DNA of 55,361 bases from UBA6952 sp045562575 (GTDB lineage Bacteria > Chloroflexota > Dehalococcoidia > Lucifugimonadales > UBA6952), in NCBI GenBank assembly GCA_045562575.1, contig JBJKVQ010000039.1, positions 1-55,361 of the forward strand. Direction: 5' to 3'. Below are positions 43,951-52,502 of the stretch, piece by piece. The position numbers were made by a program, and so were the translations under genes. The notes beneath the pieces are model-generated. The model was not told the DNA's origin. It was given only the letters and a program-made list of their open reading frames with translations, and did no database searches. Within the stretch, counting starts at the first letter, position 1. The number at the start of each line of letters is the position of its first letter.

Positions 43951-45084
43951 ATGAGTAAAAAAATAGAATACTTTTGTACTGGATGTGGTAAATATTTTGA
44001 CGAAATATCAGACTCTTATGTATGTCCTTCGTGTTCTTCTACGGTAAGAGTCTCATTTAAACAACTCCACAATCCGGCTCCAGAGAATATTTCTTACGAA
44101 GATTTTCTAAATATTACAAACCCTTTAGAAAATCCATCTACCCAAATATCAATGGGTGAAGGGAATACTCCTTTTATTGAGTTACCATACATATCAGAAC
44201 ATCTTCAAATAAAACGATTAACTGCGAAACTAGAATATCAAAACCCTACAGGATCATTCAAAGATAGAGGGTCTTCAATGTTAGTTTCATATTTAAAAGA
44301 AAACGGACATACTAGCATTATTGAAGATTCGTCTGGTAACGCAGGAGCTTCTATTGCTGCATACGCAGCAAAGGCAGGAATACATTCGATAGTTTTTGTA
44401 CCCTCTACGACTTCAAGAATAAAAACAAGACAATTGGAATTATACGGAGCTGAAGTCCGACTAACAGATGGGCCAAGAGATAATTCAGCAATTGCCGCTG
44501 TCGAAGAATCCAAAAAAGGGAATTCGTTTTATGCATCTCATAATTTAAATCCTTTCTTTATGGAAGGAACGAAAAGTTTTGCTCATGAAATCTATAAATA
44601 TTTTAATAATGAGTTACCAGATCAGTTACTCCTTCCCGTAGGAAATGGATCGTTTTTTATTGGTATCTGGAAAGGATTTGAAGAACTTGCCTGGGCTTTT
44701 CCAAACACATTTAAAAAACCACTTTTAAACTCTGTACAGTCAACAACAATTCAACCTATAACCTCTTCGATAAATAATTCTTCATGGATACCTGATACTT
44801 CTAAAGCAACAGTAGCCAGTGGTATAGCAGTATTTAATCCCCCCAGAAAGCATGAGATTGAACAAATAACCTCAGTAAATCAAGGACAATCTATTGCGAT
44901 AGAAGATAGTGAAATGGAAAGATGGCAACAAATTTTAGGATCAAAAGAAGGAATTTACTGTGAAGTTACTTCTGCTTCTCCTTTTGCAGCCCTAGAATAT
45001 CTAGTCAAAAATAACATGGTAGATAGAGATCAACATTTCTTAATTCCGATTACTGGATCAGGATTAAAAGATCCGATAAACTAA
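43951..45084 (+). CDS. thrC: Threonine synthase-like PLP enzyme with N-terminal zinc ribbon
   Basis: 377-residue fold-type II PLP enzyme. The N-terminal zinc ribbon has Cys9, Cys12, Cys25 and Cys28. The PLP lysine is Lys104 in QNPTGSFKDRG, and the phosphate/substrate loop DSSGNAGASIAAYAA follows. It converts O-phosphohomoserine to threonine if it is true ThrC, and the zinc-ribbon form of normal length supports that. The upstream enzyme homoserine kinase is encoded at the other end of the window, so the genes are scattered. A paralogous role cannot be excluded. Its stop is only five bases from the convergent gene's stop. Confidence 0.78.
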   Translation: MSKKIEYFCTGCGKYFDEISDSYVCPSCSSTVRVSFKQLHNPAPENISYEDFLNITNPLENPSTQISMGEGNTPFIELPYISEHLQIKRLTAKLEYQNPTGSFKDRGSSMLVSYLKENGHTSIIEDSSGNAGASIAAYAAKAGIHSIVFVPSTTSRIKTRQLELYGAEVRLTDGPRDNSAIAAVEESKKGNSFYASHNLNPFFMEGTKSFAHEIYKYFNNELPDQLLLPVGNGSFFIGIWKGFEELAWAFPNTFKKPLLNSVQSTTIQPITSSINNSSWIPDTSKATVASGIAVFNPPRKHEIEQITSVNQGQSIAIEDSEMERWQQILGSKEGIYCEVTSASPFAALEYLVKNNMVDRDQHFLIPITGSGLKDPIN

Positions 45085-45094
45085 ATCTTTTAAT
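45063..45094. terminator. Hairpin spanning the two convergent stop codons
   Basis: A perfect 10-base inverted repeat (45063-45072 with 45085-45094) encloses a 12-base loop that contains the stop codon of the threonine-synthase-like gene. The other arm covers the stop codon of the convergent phosphodiesterase gene. With T-rich arms on both strands it could act as a compact two-way terminator, although the stem has only two G-C pairs. Confidence 0.42.
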
Positions 45095-46526
45095 TATTCC
45101 TTTCAGCATAATCGATATAGTTAGTACCACCAACAGAGGATATTACGAGTTTTTGGCTATAACCTGTTTGCGAATTTTTACCAATATGTTCTGTTGTCGA
45201 AACCTCTACTTCGTCAGGTTCAATATCGTTAACTAATGCTTCTTTGATTGGTCTCCCATCAAAAGATGTTTCTGTATTTATACCTAGAATATGCAAAATT
45301 GTTGGTGTTAAATCAATATTTCCTGTTGGTGTTGAGCAGGAAATTCCCTTTTTAAAACTAGGGCCAAATGCACCTAACACATTATTCATTTCATGTTTAC
45401 TTATAGAACCGTGCATACCAAGGTCTACATCTCCTCCCGTACTGTATATCATTCCAGGATAACCAGCTTTGTTTTTCTCAGAATTCCATTGAAATGACAT
45501 TGCAATATCAGGACAACGTGGACCTTCAATACCAATTAAATCTGCAGATAACACACCTTCAATTTCTCCAACCTTAGAAGAAGAAAATAATGGACCACAC
45601 CATTCAAACTTCATTAGTGTGGTAACTAATTTCTGAGCAATCGCCTTATCAGAGTTTTTAACATAAAACAAAGCACTACCGCCATTTGGTGCTATAAGGA
45701 TTGAATCATCATCTTCATTTTTTAATAAACCAACTGTTATTAATTCTTTACGTACATCAATAACTTTTTGAATAGTTGAATATCCATGATCAGAAATAAC
45801 TATAATATCTGCATCCTTTGATTTATCATTATCTCGAACGCGTTTAACTAGTTCTCCAAAGTGTTGATCAGCAAAACGAATGGCAGCAGTTCCAATTTCA
45901 TTTCCAACCCCATCAGCATGATGTGATTTATCTGGGTCTGAAAACCAAATCAATCCTACTAATGGATCAATTTCAGGTATAAAGTATTCTGTCATCATGT
46001 CAACACATCGTTTTAATCTTTTCTCATTTGGAACAACTTCTGCTGGCCATTCTCCAAACTTTGCTATTAACGTTTTTTCCAAATCATATGGGAGAGTGAA
46101 ATCAGGATTAACAACCGCACCGCCATTCTTATGGGCATTAGGATTTTGTAAAAAGGAATTCCCGGTAGTACCAGCTCCTACAGCAATAAATTTCTCACCA
46201 GCTTCTGATAAAATATCTCCTATATTTTTTGCATAAAGAACATCTCCAAGTTTTCCTCTTATTTCTTCGAGTATAGGTTGTAGTACCGAAAACACCGAAG
46301 TTGGGTCGTAATCGCGCATTACAACCGTATTTGCAGCAATTCCATGTGATCCAGGAGTTCTCCCCGTAAACATAGATGTCGAGTTAATTCTTGTCACTGA
46401 AGGGTATACTGCATGATGGTTCGAGAAAGTAACTCCATCATGTAAATATCCATATAAATTTGGCATTAAATCTTTATTGATTTGACTTGGCTGTAATCCA
46501 TCAAAAGATACTACTAAAACTTTCAT
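45090..46526 (-). CDS. Type I phosphodiesterase/nucleotide pyrophosphatase (alkaline phosphatase superfamily)
   Basis: About 478-residue metal-dependent hydrolase of phosphate diesters or pyrophosphates. The N-terminal metal Asp9 lies in VVSFDGLQP, the nucleophile is probably Thr45 in PSVTRINSTSMFTGRTPGSHGI, and metal ligands recur in SDPDKSHHADG, VISDHGYS and the late GMHGSISKHE. No signal peptide is seen, so it is likely cytosolic. I place the start at ATG 46526, eight bases after AAGGA; an ATG at 46535 overlaps that ribosome site. It is divergent from the small gene at 46646. The substrate is unknown. Confidence 0.88.
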   Translation of the reverse strand: MKVLVVSFDGLQPSQINKDLMPNLYGYLHDGVTFSNHHAVYPSVTRINSTSMFTGRTPGSHGIAANTVVMRDYDPTSVFSVLQPILEEIRGKLGDVLYAKNIGDILSEAGEKFIAVGAGTTGNSFLQNPNAHKNGGAVVNPDFTLPYDLEKTLIAKFGEWPAEVVPNEKRLKRCVDMMTEYFIPEIDPLVGLIWFSDPDKSHHADGVGNEIGTAAIRFADQHFGELVKRVRDNDKSKDADIIVISDHGYSTIQKVIDVRKELITVGLLKNEDDDSILIAPNGGSALFYVKNSDKAIAQKLVTTLMKFEWCGPLFSSSKVGEIEGVLSADLIGIEGPRCPDIAMSFQWNSEKNKAGYPGMIYSTGGDVDLGMHGSISKHEMNNVLGAFGPSFKKGISCSTPTGNIDLTPTILHILGINTETSFDGRPIKEALVNDIEPDEVEVSTTEHIGKNSQTGYSQKLVISSVGGTNYIDYAERNN

Positions 46527-46645
46527 TGTGATCATCCTTTTTAATTTCAGATAAATTAAGAGAAATTGAATGTATTATATATGTTTATTTTGATTAAATT
46601 TATATTAATATACGTAATTATCATAACAAAAAGGAGTAAATAGCT

Positions 46646-46834
46646 ATGGCTAATGATAAAGTCGTAGATAATAGTTACGAATTACTAAAATCAAAGTATT
46701 CTGATTCTTTTGAAAACGATGCAAAAAAAGAGATCGAGGATATTATTTCACAATTACATGAAATTTCAGAAACCCTTAAGAAATACAAACTTGGTCATGA
46801 TATTCAACCGTTCAATGCTAAACCATTAGAGTAG
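46646..46834 (+). CDS. Small GatC/AtzG-like protein, possible partner of the downstream amidase
   Basis: 62-residue, highly charged, helical protein without cysteines. A strong AAAGGAG site precedes the ATG, and it ends four bases before the amidase start, so it is very likely real and cotranslated. The helix around IEDIISQLHEISETLKKYK followed by GHDIQPFNAKPLE resembles the layout of GatC/AtzG, small subunits that wrap round GatA/AtzE-type amidases (helical part, then an extended tail with a D-x-x-P-like element). The similarity is by eye, so the function is inferred mainly from size and position. Confidence 0.62.
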   Translation: MANDKVVDNSYELLKSKYSDSFENDAKKEIEDIISQLHEISETLKKYKLGHDIQPFNAKPLE

Positions 46835-46838
46835 TACT

Positions 46839-48269
46839 ATGGAAACAAACACACTTCTATATAAATCAATAAGACAATTATCAAATCTTATTAAACAAAA
46901 AGAAATAAAAGCTTCAGAAGTTGGAAAATATTTTTTCAATCGGATATCTTCACTTGGTCCAGAGCTAAATTCTGTTGTTAGTTTACTACCTGAATTAGCA
47001 GAAAAGTCATGGAATTCTGCAGATAAGCAAAATGAAATCAAAACAATTCTCCACGGAATACCTTATGGAATTAAAGATTTAATCTCGGTGAGTTACAAAG
47101 ATTTAGGATTATCAAATGTAAATTCTCCGCCAACGACCTGGGGTGCAAAACCTTTAGCCAATCAACACTTTGAAAATACTGCAACAATTGTTAAGCGTCT
47201 GAATAGGGATAAGGCAATACCATTAGCTAAATTAGCAATGGTAGAACTTGCAGGAGGGCTAGGTTATAAACAGCCAAATGCGTCTCTAACAGGACCAGGA
47301 TTAAACCCTTGGGATACTTCAAAATGGACTGGAGGATCTTCTAGTGGCTCTGGTGCTGCTGTTGCTGCAGGATTAGTTCCCTTTGCATTGGGAACTGAAA
47401 CCTGGGGATCAATTTTAACTCCGGCTGTCTATTGCGGTATAACCGGTCTCCGTCCGACGCTTGGTCTTGTAAGCAGAAATGGAGCAATGGCGCTTAGCTG
47501 GACTCTTGATAAAATTGGACCAATGTGCCTCAATGCAGATGATTGCGGAATTGTATTAGACACCATTTCTGGGTATGACCCGAAAGATTCATCTTCATCA
47601 CGAAAACGATTTACCTATGAACCGGAATTTAGCTTAAAAAACAAACCTAAAATAGCTATTTTTAAAGGTATTCTAGAAACATGTGACGAAGATGTTAAGA
47701 ATAACTTTAATGAATCGGTAAAAATATTGTCTCAATTTACTGAAATTGAAGAAATAGATTTACCTGAATATCCTTATGAAATAGTTACAAGGATTATATT
47801 ATTCTCTGAATCAACAAGTGCTATGGAAGACTTTATCGATGATGATCTGGCTAGTACTCTAACAGCACCTGAAGATAGGTATAGTATCTTTCCTAGAACA
47901 TTAATTAGTGCCAAGGATTACATCAAAGCTCTTAGAATGAGAAAGGTGATTGTAGGAATAGTTTCAAACATATATAAACAATATGATGCTATTATCGCAC
48001 CTACAAAACCATCAACTGCCCCTCCCTCTGACGGAGAATTCAGGGGATCAGTACGATCAGGATATGACCCAATGGGTAGCATCGGAAACCTTACTGGATT
48101 ACCTGCAATATCTGTCCCTAATGGATTTGGTATTAAAGATACAATGCCAACAGGTTTCCAAATAATGGGACAACCATTTTCTGAAAACTTGCTAATAGGT
48201 ATTGCCAAAGAGTATCAAAACGTAACAAAATGGCACTTAGAACATCCGAAAAAATATAGCGGAGGCTAA
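46839..48269 (+). CDS. Amidase signature family hydrolase (GatA/AtzE-like)
   Basis: 476-residue cytosolic amidase. The catalytic triad is readable: Lys79 in HGIPYGIKDLIS, the cis-serine in WTGGSSSGSGAA (residues 163-173) and the nucleophile Ser191 in GTETWGSILTP. The usual GTDTGGS reads GTETWGS, so a bulky Trp replaces Gly beside the nucleophile. It hydrolyses an amide to acid plus ammonia, but the substrate is unknown. The preceding small gene may be its regulatory subunit. The next gene, a Baeyer-Villiger-type monooxygenase, starts two bases after it ends, so an amide-to-oxidation route is plausible. Confidence 0.91.
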   Translation: METNTLLYKSIRQLSNLIKQKEIKASEVGKYFFNRISSLGPELNSVVSLLPELAEKSWNSADKQNEIKTILHGIPYGIKDLISVSYKDLGLSNVNSPPTTWGAKPLANQHFENTATIVKRLNRDKAIPLAKLAMVELAGGLGYKQPNASLTGPGLNPWDTSKWTGGSSSGSGAAVAAGLVPFALGTETWGSILTPAVYCGITGLRPTLGLVSRNGAMALSWTLDKIGPMCLNADDCGIVLDTISGYDPKDSSSSRKRFTYEPEFSLKNKPKIAIFKGILETCDEDVKNNFNESVKILSQFTEIEEIDLPEYPYEIVTRIILFSESTSAMEDFIDDDLASTLTAPEDRYSIFPRTLISAKDYIKALRMRKVIVGIVSNIYKQYDAIIAPTKPSTAPPSDGEFRGSVRSGYDPMGSIGNLTGLPAISVPNGFGIKDTMPTGFQIMGQPFSENLLIGIAKEYQNVTKWHLEHPKKYSGG

Positions 48270-48270
48270 A

Positions 48271-49905
48271 ATGACTACAAGTAATAGTACTGTAGAAAAA
48301 TTAGATAAAGCTTCACAAAATACCTATGACGCATTAATTGTGGGCGCTGGTTTTGCAGGTATGTATATGTTGTATAAATTAAGAAACCTTGGATTCACTG
48401 CAAAAGTAATTGAAGCGGGAGATGGTGTAGGTGGAACATGGTACTGGAACCGATATCCTGGTGCCAGGTGTGATGTATGGAGTATGGAATATTCTTATCA
48501 ATTTTCAGAAGAACTTCAACAAGAATGGGTTTGGAGTCAAAAGTATGCTCCACAACCAGAAATTCTAAAATATGCAAATCATGTTGCTGACAGATTTGAT
48601 CTCAGAAAAGATATTCTCTTCAAAACAAAAGTACTTTCTGCCAAACACAATGATGAAACAAAAAACTGGACAATAAAAACTGATGATAATCAGATCTTCA
48701 ATTCTCGATTTTGCATCATGGCAACAGGTTGCCTTTCTACTCCCAACAAACCTAATTTTACAGGTGTTGATGATTTTAAAGGCCCTTGGTATCACACTGG
48801 ACAATGGCCTCATGAAGGTGTCGATTTTACCGGCAAAAGAGTTGGGATAATAGGTACAGGTTCTTCTGCTATACAATCTATACCTGTTATTGCAGAACAG
48901 GCTGAACAATTATTAGTTTTTCAGAGAACTGCTAACTATACTATACCCGCGCATAACTCAGATCTTGAAGAAAGCTTTATAAATGAAATTAAAAGCGATT
49001 ATAAAGGACTTCGTGACCGAGCTAAACTCAATCGGGGTGGAACAGCTGCCCTAAGATTAAATGAAGTAAATGCCGTCGATGTCAGTCAGGAAGATCGAAT
49101 ACAGCAATACCAAAAGAGATGGGAAGAAGGCGGAGTGCCTTTTATGGGATCATTTCAGGACTTGCTTTTAAATCCAGATTCCAATAAGACTGCTGCTGAC
49201 TTTGTTAAATCTAAAATTGATGAAATTGTTGAAGACCCTAAAGTTGCAGATTTACTGAAACCCAAAAATATTATTGGATGCAAACGGTTATGTGTTGATA
49301 CTAATTACTACCAAACATTCAATCAGCCACATGTAAATCTGATTGATGTAAGTGAAACAAAAATCGATTCAATTACTGCAAAAGGCATTAAGGTTGGAGA
49401 AGAAGAATACGAAGTAGATGCAATAGTATTTGCTACCGGATTTGATGCTATGACTGGAGCCTTAAAAAATATTGATATTATCGGTTCAAATAACCAAACT
49501 CTCAATAATAAATGGGAAGATGGCCCTAGAATGTATTTAGGATTATTAGCAAAAGGGTTTCCTAATCTTTTTACTATTACAGGACCAGGAAGCCCCTCAG
49601 TTTTAAGCAATATGTTACCTTCAATTGAACAACATGTTGACTGGATCAGCAACTGTATAAAATATTTAAGTGATAATGATTTCAATCAAATAGAACCCAC
49701 TATGGAAGCTGAAGAAGAATGGATATCGCATGTTAACGAAGTTGCAGGAAAATCTCTGAGATCAACTTGTGATTCCTGGTATGTAGGAGCCAATATAGCA
49801 GGTAAACCACGGGTATTTATGCCATATATAGGCGGTGTGCCTGCATATAGAGAAAAGTGTGAAGAAATTGTATCTAAAGGATATGAAGGTTTTAAACTTA
49901 CTTAA
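48271..49905 (+). CDS. Baeyer-Villiger-type flavin monooxygenase (class B)
   Basis: 544-residue FAD/NADPH monooxygenase that would insert oxygen next to a ketone, or oxidise a heteroatom. The FAD fold VGAGFAGMYMLYKL (residues 24-37), GVGGTWYWNRYPGARCD and the family fingerprint FKGPWYHTGQWP (169-180) are complete. The NADPH fold GIIGTGSSAIQ and ATGFDAMTG follow. It resembles cyclohexanone/phenylacetone monooxygenases in length and motifs. It is tightly linked to the amidase before and the cupin after. Flavin monooxygenases of this kind are a noted feature of SAR202 genomes. Confidence 0.93.
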   Translation: MTTSNSTVEKLDKASQNTYDALIVGAGFAGMYMLYKLRNLGFTAKVIEAGDGVGGTWYWNRYPGARCDVWSMEYSYQFSEELQQEWVWSQKYAPQPEILKYANHVADRFDLRKDILFKTKVLSAKHNDETKNWTIKTDDNQIFNSRFCIMATGCLSTPNKPNFTGVDDFKGPWYHTGQWPHEGVDFTGKRVGIIGTGSSAIQSIPVIAEQAEQLLVFQRTANYTIPAHNSDLEESFINEIKSDYKGLRDRAKLNRGGTAALRLNEVNAVDVSQEDRIQQYQKRWEEGGVPFMGSFQDLLLNPDSNKTAADFVKSKIDEIVEDPKVADLLKPKNIIGCKRLCVDTNYYQTFNQPHVNLIDVSETKIDSITAKGIKVGEEEYEVDAIVFATGFDAMTGALKNIDIIGSNNQTLNNKWEDGPRMYLGLLAKGFPNLFTITGPGSPSVLSNMLPSIEQHVDWISNCIKYLSDNDFNQIEPTMEAEEEWISHVNEVAGKSLRSTCDSWYVGANIAGKPRVFMPYIGGVPAYREKCEEIVSKGYEGFKLT

Positions 49906-49926
49906 ACAGAAATAAACGGAGGAGTA

Positions 49927-50289
49927 ATGGGAACATCTCGAATGTATACTGATAGTAACGGAGATACCAATTGGCAACCAATTGAGATTAACGATCATAA
50001 AGAATGGACCGATGGTTTTAATGCAAAAGATATAAAATTTGGCTATCGTCCAGCTAATGTAGAACAGGATTGGCATCCAGCTCCCCAAAGACAATTTGTA
50101 ATCATATTATCCGGACAACTACAAATAACGTATCCTGACGGAACGAAAAGAGTTTTTGGAGAAGGGGAAGCAAGATTAATGGAAAATATCACTGGTCAAG
50201 GCCATAAAACTATGGCAATTGGTGATAAGGATTGCCTTACTGCGACTGTTGTACTTGAAGATCAAAATGCTCCAATAGGTCTAATTTAA
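49927..50289 (+). CDS. Cupin-domain protein
   Basis: 120-residue single-domain cupin with a beta-barrel pattern: DWHPAPQRQFVIILSGQLQI is the first motif region, in which only one clear His is left, and GEARLMENITGQGHKT is the second. A GGAGGA site precedes the ATG. Small cupins next to monooxygenases often bind a metal or hydrolyse or isomerise products, but no function can be assigned. It lies 21 bases after the monooxygenase and 11 bases before an MFS transporter, all in one run. Confidence 0.8.
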   Translation: MGTSRMYTDSNGDTNWQPIEINDHKEWTDGFNAKDIKFGYRPANVEQDWHPAPQRQFVIILSGQLQITYPDGTKRVFGEGEARLMENITGQGHKTMAIGDKDCLTATVVLEDQNAPIGLI

Positions 50290-50300
50290 TAAACATTTGA

Positions 50301-51569
50301 ATGTTTAAACCTTTTTCAAATAGCTTTTATGGATGGAAGATTCTCGGAGGAGCTGTAGTTTGCCAATTTGTTTCAATAAGTGTTGGACAAATGGTTGCTG
50401 GGATTTTTCTTGAATCGATAACAAAAGAGCTAAATATACCTGTATGGCAATTTTCTGCCACACTTGCAATTGCTAACGTTACTGGAGCATTCATCGTACT
50501 AATTATCGGTCCACTGATAGACCGACTTGGATTAAGAAATGTGATGCTAACTGGTATGGTATTCTGCAGTGTAGGTCTATTTGGGCTATCTCAATTATCA
50601 TCTTTTATTCATTTTTTTATTTTTCAGATTATTACTAGTTCAATTGGATGGATCTTATTTGGTCCTGCAGTAGTAAACTCCGCGATAATAAAATGGTTTG
50701 TTGCACGAAGGGGATTTGCTTTAGCTATAGGTTCAGTAGGTGTGCCTTTAGCAGCGATTATCTCACCTGTAGTTATAACTCCAATCGTAGACACCTACGG
50801 ATTCAGAACTGGCTATATGGTACTATCAATCTTCGTATTAATTATTATCACTCCTATTGCATTAATTATGATACGCCAACCAGAAGATATCGGCTTGGTT
50901 CCAGATGGTATACCTACAGATAAACAATCTACTAAAACACTTGCAGAAATAGAGAAAGACAACCAACAAACGTATACTCGTTCACAAGCTATAAAAACTT
51001 CTAGTTTTTGGTTATTAGCTATCGGATACGGGCTAAATGCTGCAGCATTAACTACTATTTCTCTTTATGCTATACCTTTTGCAACTGATATTGGATATAC
51101 CAGATCTCTTGGTGCTATAGCATTAAGTATTAGCGGAATAGGAAATCTTAGCTCCAAAGTATTATGGGGATGGGGTCTACAAAGATTTGATGCACGAAGA
51201 CTTGCTGGCATTGCATTATCTACGTCTGCAACTGGTGTTTTATTAATGATTCTTTCTAATACTACACAAGAACCAATTTTCCTTCTCATAGGATTTTTCA
51301 TGTATGGATTTGGGTTTGGAGCCACTATACCAGTCAGTGAATTTCTATGGTCGAGATATTTTGGAAGAAGGTATATAGCCTCAATACAAAGTGTGGGAAG
51401 GCCAGTTACAGCAATACTGGCAGTTATTGGGCCAATTGGGGCAGGGGTTCTATACGACATATCATCTTCATATATAGTTGCGTTTTTCTTAGTTGCATGT
51501 GTCTATTTATTAGGAGCATTATCCATAAATATTTCAAATAATCCTCCTAAATTACACAATAATGCATAA
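50301..51569 (+). CDS. Major facilitator superfamily transporter
   Basis: 422-residue inner-membrane carrier with twelve predicted helices and a central loop (about residues 200-235). The motif-A-like segment GPLIDRLGLRNVM after helix 2 and SSKVLWGWGLQRF in the second half support the family. It resembles the monocarboxylate-type transporter at 16613. It closes the amidase-monooxygenase-cupin run and could import its substrate. The ATG lacks a strong ribosome site. Confidence 0.88.
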   Translation: MFKPFSNSFYGWKILGGAVVCQFVSISVGQMVAGIFLESITKELNIPVWQFSATLAIANVTGAFIVLIIGPLIDRLGLRNVMLTGMVFCSVGLFGLSQLSSFIHFFIFQIITSSIGWILFGPAVVNSAIIKWFVARRGFALAIGSVGVPLAAIISPVVITPIVDTYGFRTGYMVLSIFVLIIITPIALIMIRQPEDIGLVPDGIPTDKQSTKTLAEIEKDNQQTYTRSQAIKTSSFWLLAIGYGLNAAALTTISLYAIPFATDIGYTRSLGAIALSISGIGNLSSKVLWGWGLQRFDARRLAGIALSTSATGVLLMILSNTTQEPIFLLIGFFMYGFGFGATIPVSEFLWSRYFGRRYIASIQSVGRPVTAILAVIGPIGAGVLYDISSSYIVAFFLVACVYLLGALSINISNNPPKLHNNA

Positions 51570-51629
51570 CGTAAAATTTGAATATAAATTATTATATGAA
51601 AATATTAGCTTTTAATTTACGAGGTTATT

Positions 51630-52442
51630 ATGGGTAGTCTAAAAAGAAATAGTAAAGGTGAAGTAGTATATGCAAGTGGCCTTAGAGTAAAACAGTCTTC
51701 TTTTTATAAACCTAATCAACCGGAACTTTTCAAAATCAGCCGTAGTAAACTAAATGATTTTTTATCCTGTCCAAAATGCTTTTACTTAGATAGGGTGGTT
51801 GGCCTTGTTTCTCCTAGTATGCCTGGCTGGACTCTTAACACACTTGTTGACACTTTATTAAAAAAAGAATTCGATGAATGTAGAGAGCTACAGATACCTC
51901 ACAGAATATTTGAAAAATACGGACTATCACATTTAGTCCCTTTTAAGCATCCAGACTTAAATCACTGGAGAAATGCTTTAACAGGAGGCGTTGAAACCCA
52001 CATTCCAAATACTAATATAATTTTACACGGCGGAGTGGATGATATCTGGCAAGATACAACTAATGGGAACCTTATAGTCCTAGATTATAAATCACAGTCA
52101 AATAATTATCCGATCACACCAGAATCATATTTGTCAGGAATTTATCACCAGGCTTATAAAATGCAATTAGATGTTTATGGTTACCTTTTAGAAAAAAATG
52201 GATTTCCTGTTGCTCCGATAGGGTACTTCTATGTATGTAACGCAAAAAGTGAAGTTTCTAGCTTTTCAGGAATTATGAGATTTGAAGAAGTATTAATTCC
52301 ATACACTCTCGATTACTCTTGGGTAGAAAATGAAATATTTAACATGCTAAATATTTTAAATTCAAATACAATACCGGAAGAAACATTTGGCTGTGAAAAT
52401 TGTGCCTATCATCGTGAACGAGAGAAAACAAGTAAACAGTAG
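51630..52442 (+). CDS. PD-(D/E)XK nuclease superfamily protein (RecB/Cas4-like) with two CxxC pairs
   Basis: 270-residue protein. The nuclease core is readable as GGVDDIWQD (first acid), LIVLDYKSQS (D-x-K) and the later YHQAYKMQLDVYGYLLE (Q-x-x-x-Y helix), as in RecB-type and Cas4 exonucleases. One CxxC pair (Cys47, Cys50 in LSCPKCFYL) comes before the core and another (Cys255, Cys258 in GCENCAYH) at the end. Together they could hold an iron-sulfur cluster or zinc, as in Cas4/AddB. There is no helicase, recombinase or CRISPR gene nearby. Function is probably in DNA processing, partner unknown. Confidence 0.8.
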   Translation: MGSLKRNSKGEVVYASGLRVKQSSFYKPNQPELFKISRSKLNDFLSCPKCFYLDRVVGLVSPSMPGWTLNTLVDTLLKKEFDECRELQIPHRIFEKYGLSHLVPFKHPDLNHWRNALTGGVETHIPNTNIILHGGVDDIWQDTTNGNLIVLDYKSQSNNYPITPESYLSGIYHQAYKMQLDVYGYLLEKNGFPVAPIGYFYVCNAKSEVSSFSGIMRFEEVLIPYTLDYSWVENEIFNMLNILNSNTIPEETFGCENCAYHREREKTSKQ

Positions 52443-52502
52443 TACAAATTATATAAGTGACTTAATAATACTCACATCCATAAAAACCAAATCTCACTAT
52501 TA

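Noticed and set aside
51630..52442. Cas4 of a CRISPR system
   Set aside because: I found no repeat-spacer array and no cas1 or cas2 gene in the window, and the cysteine spacing differs from Cas4.
52443..52502. Terminator between the convergent nuclease and reductase genes
   Set aside because: Only short imperfect repeats are present, with no stem of more than about five bases.
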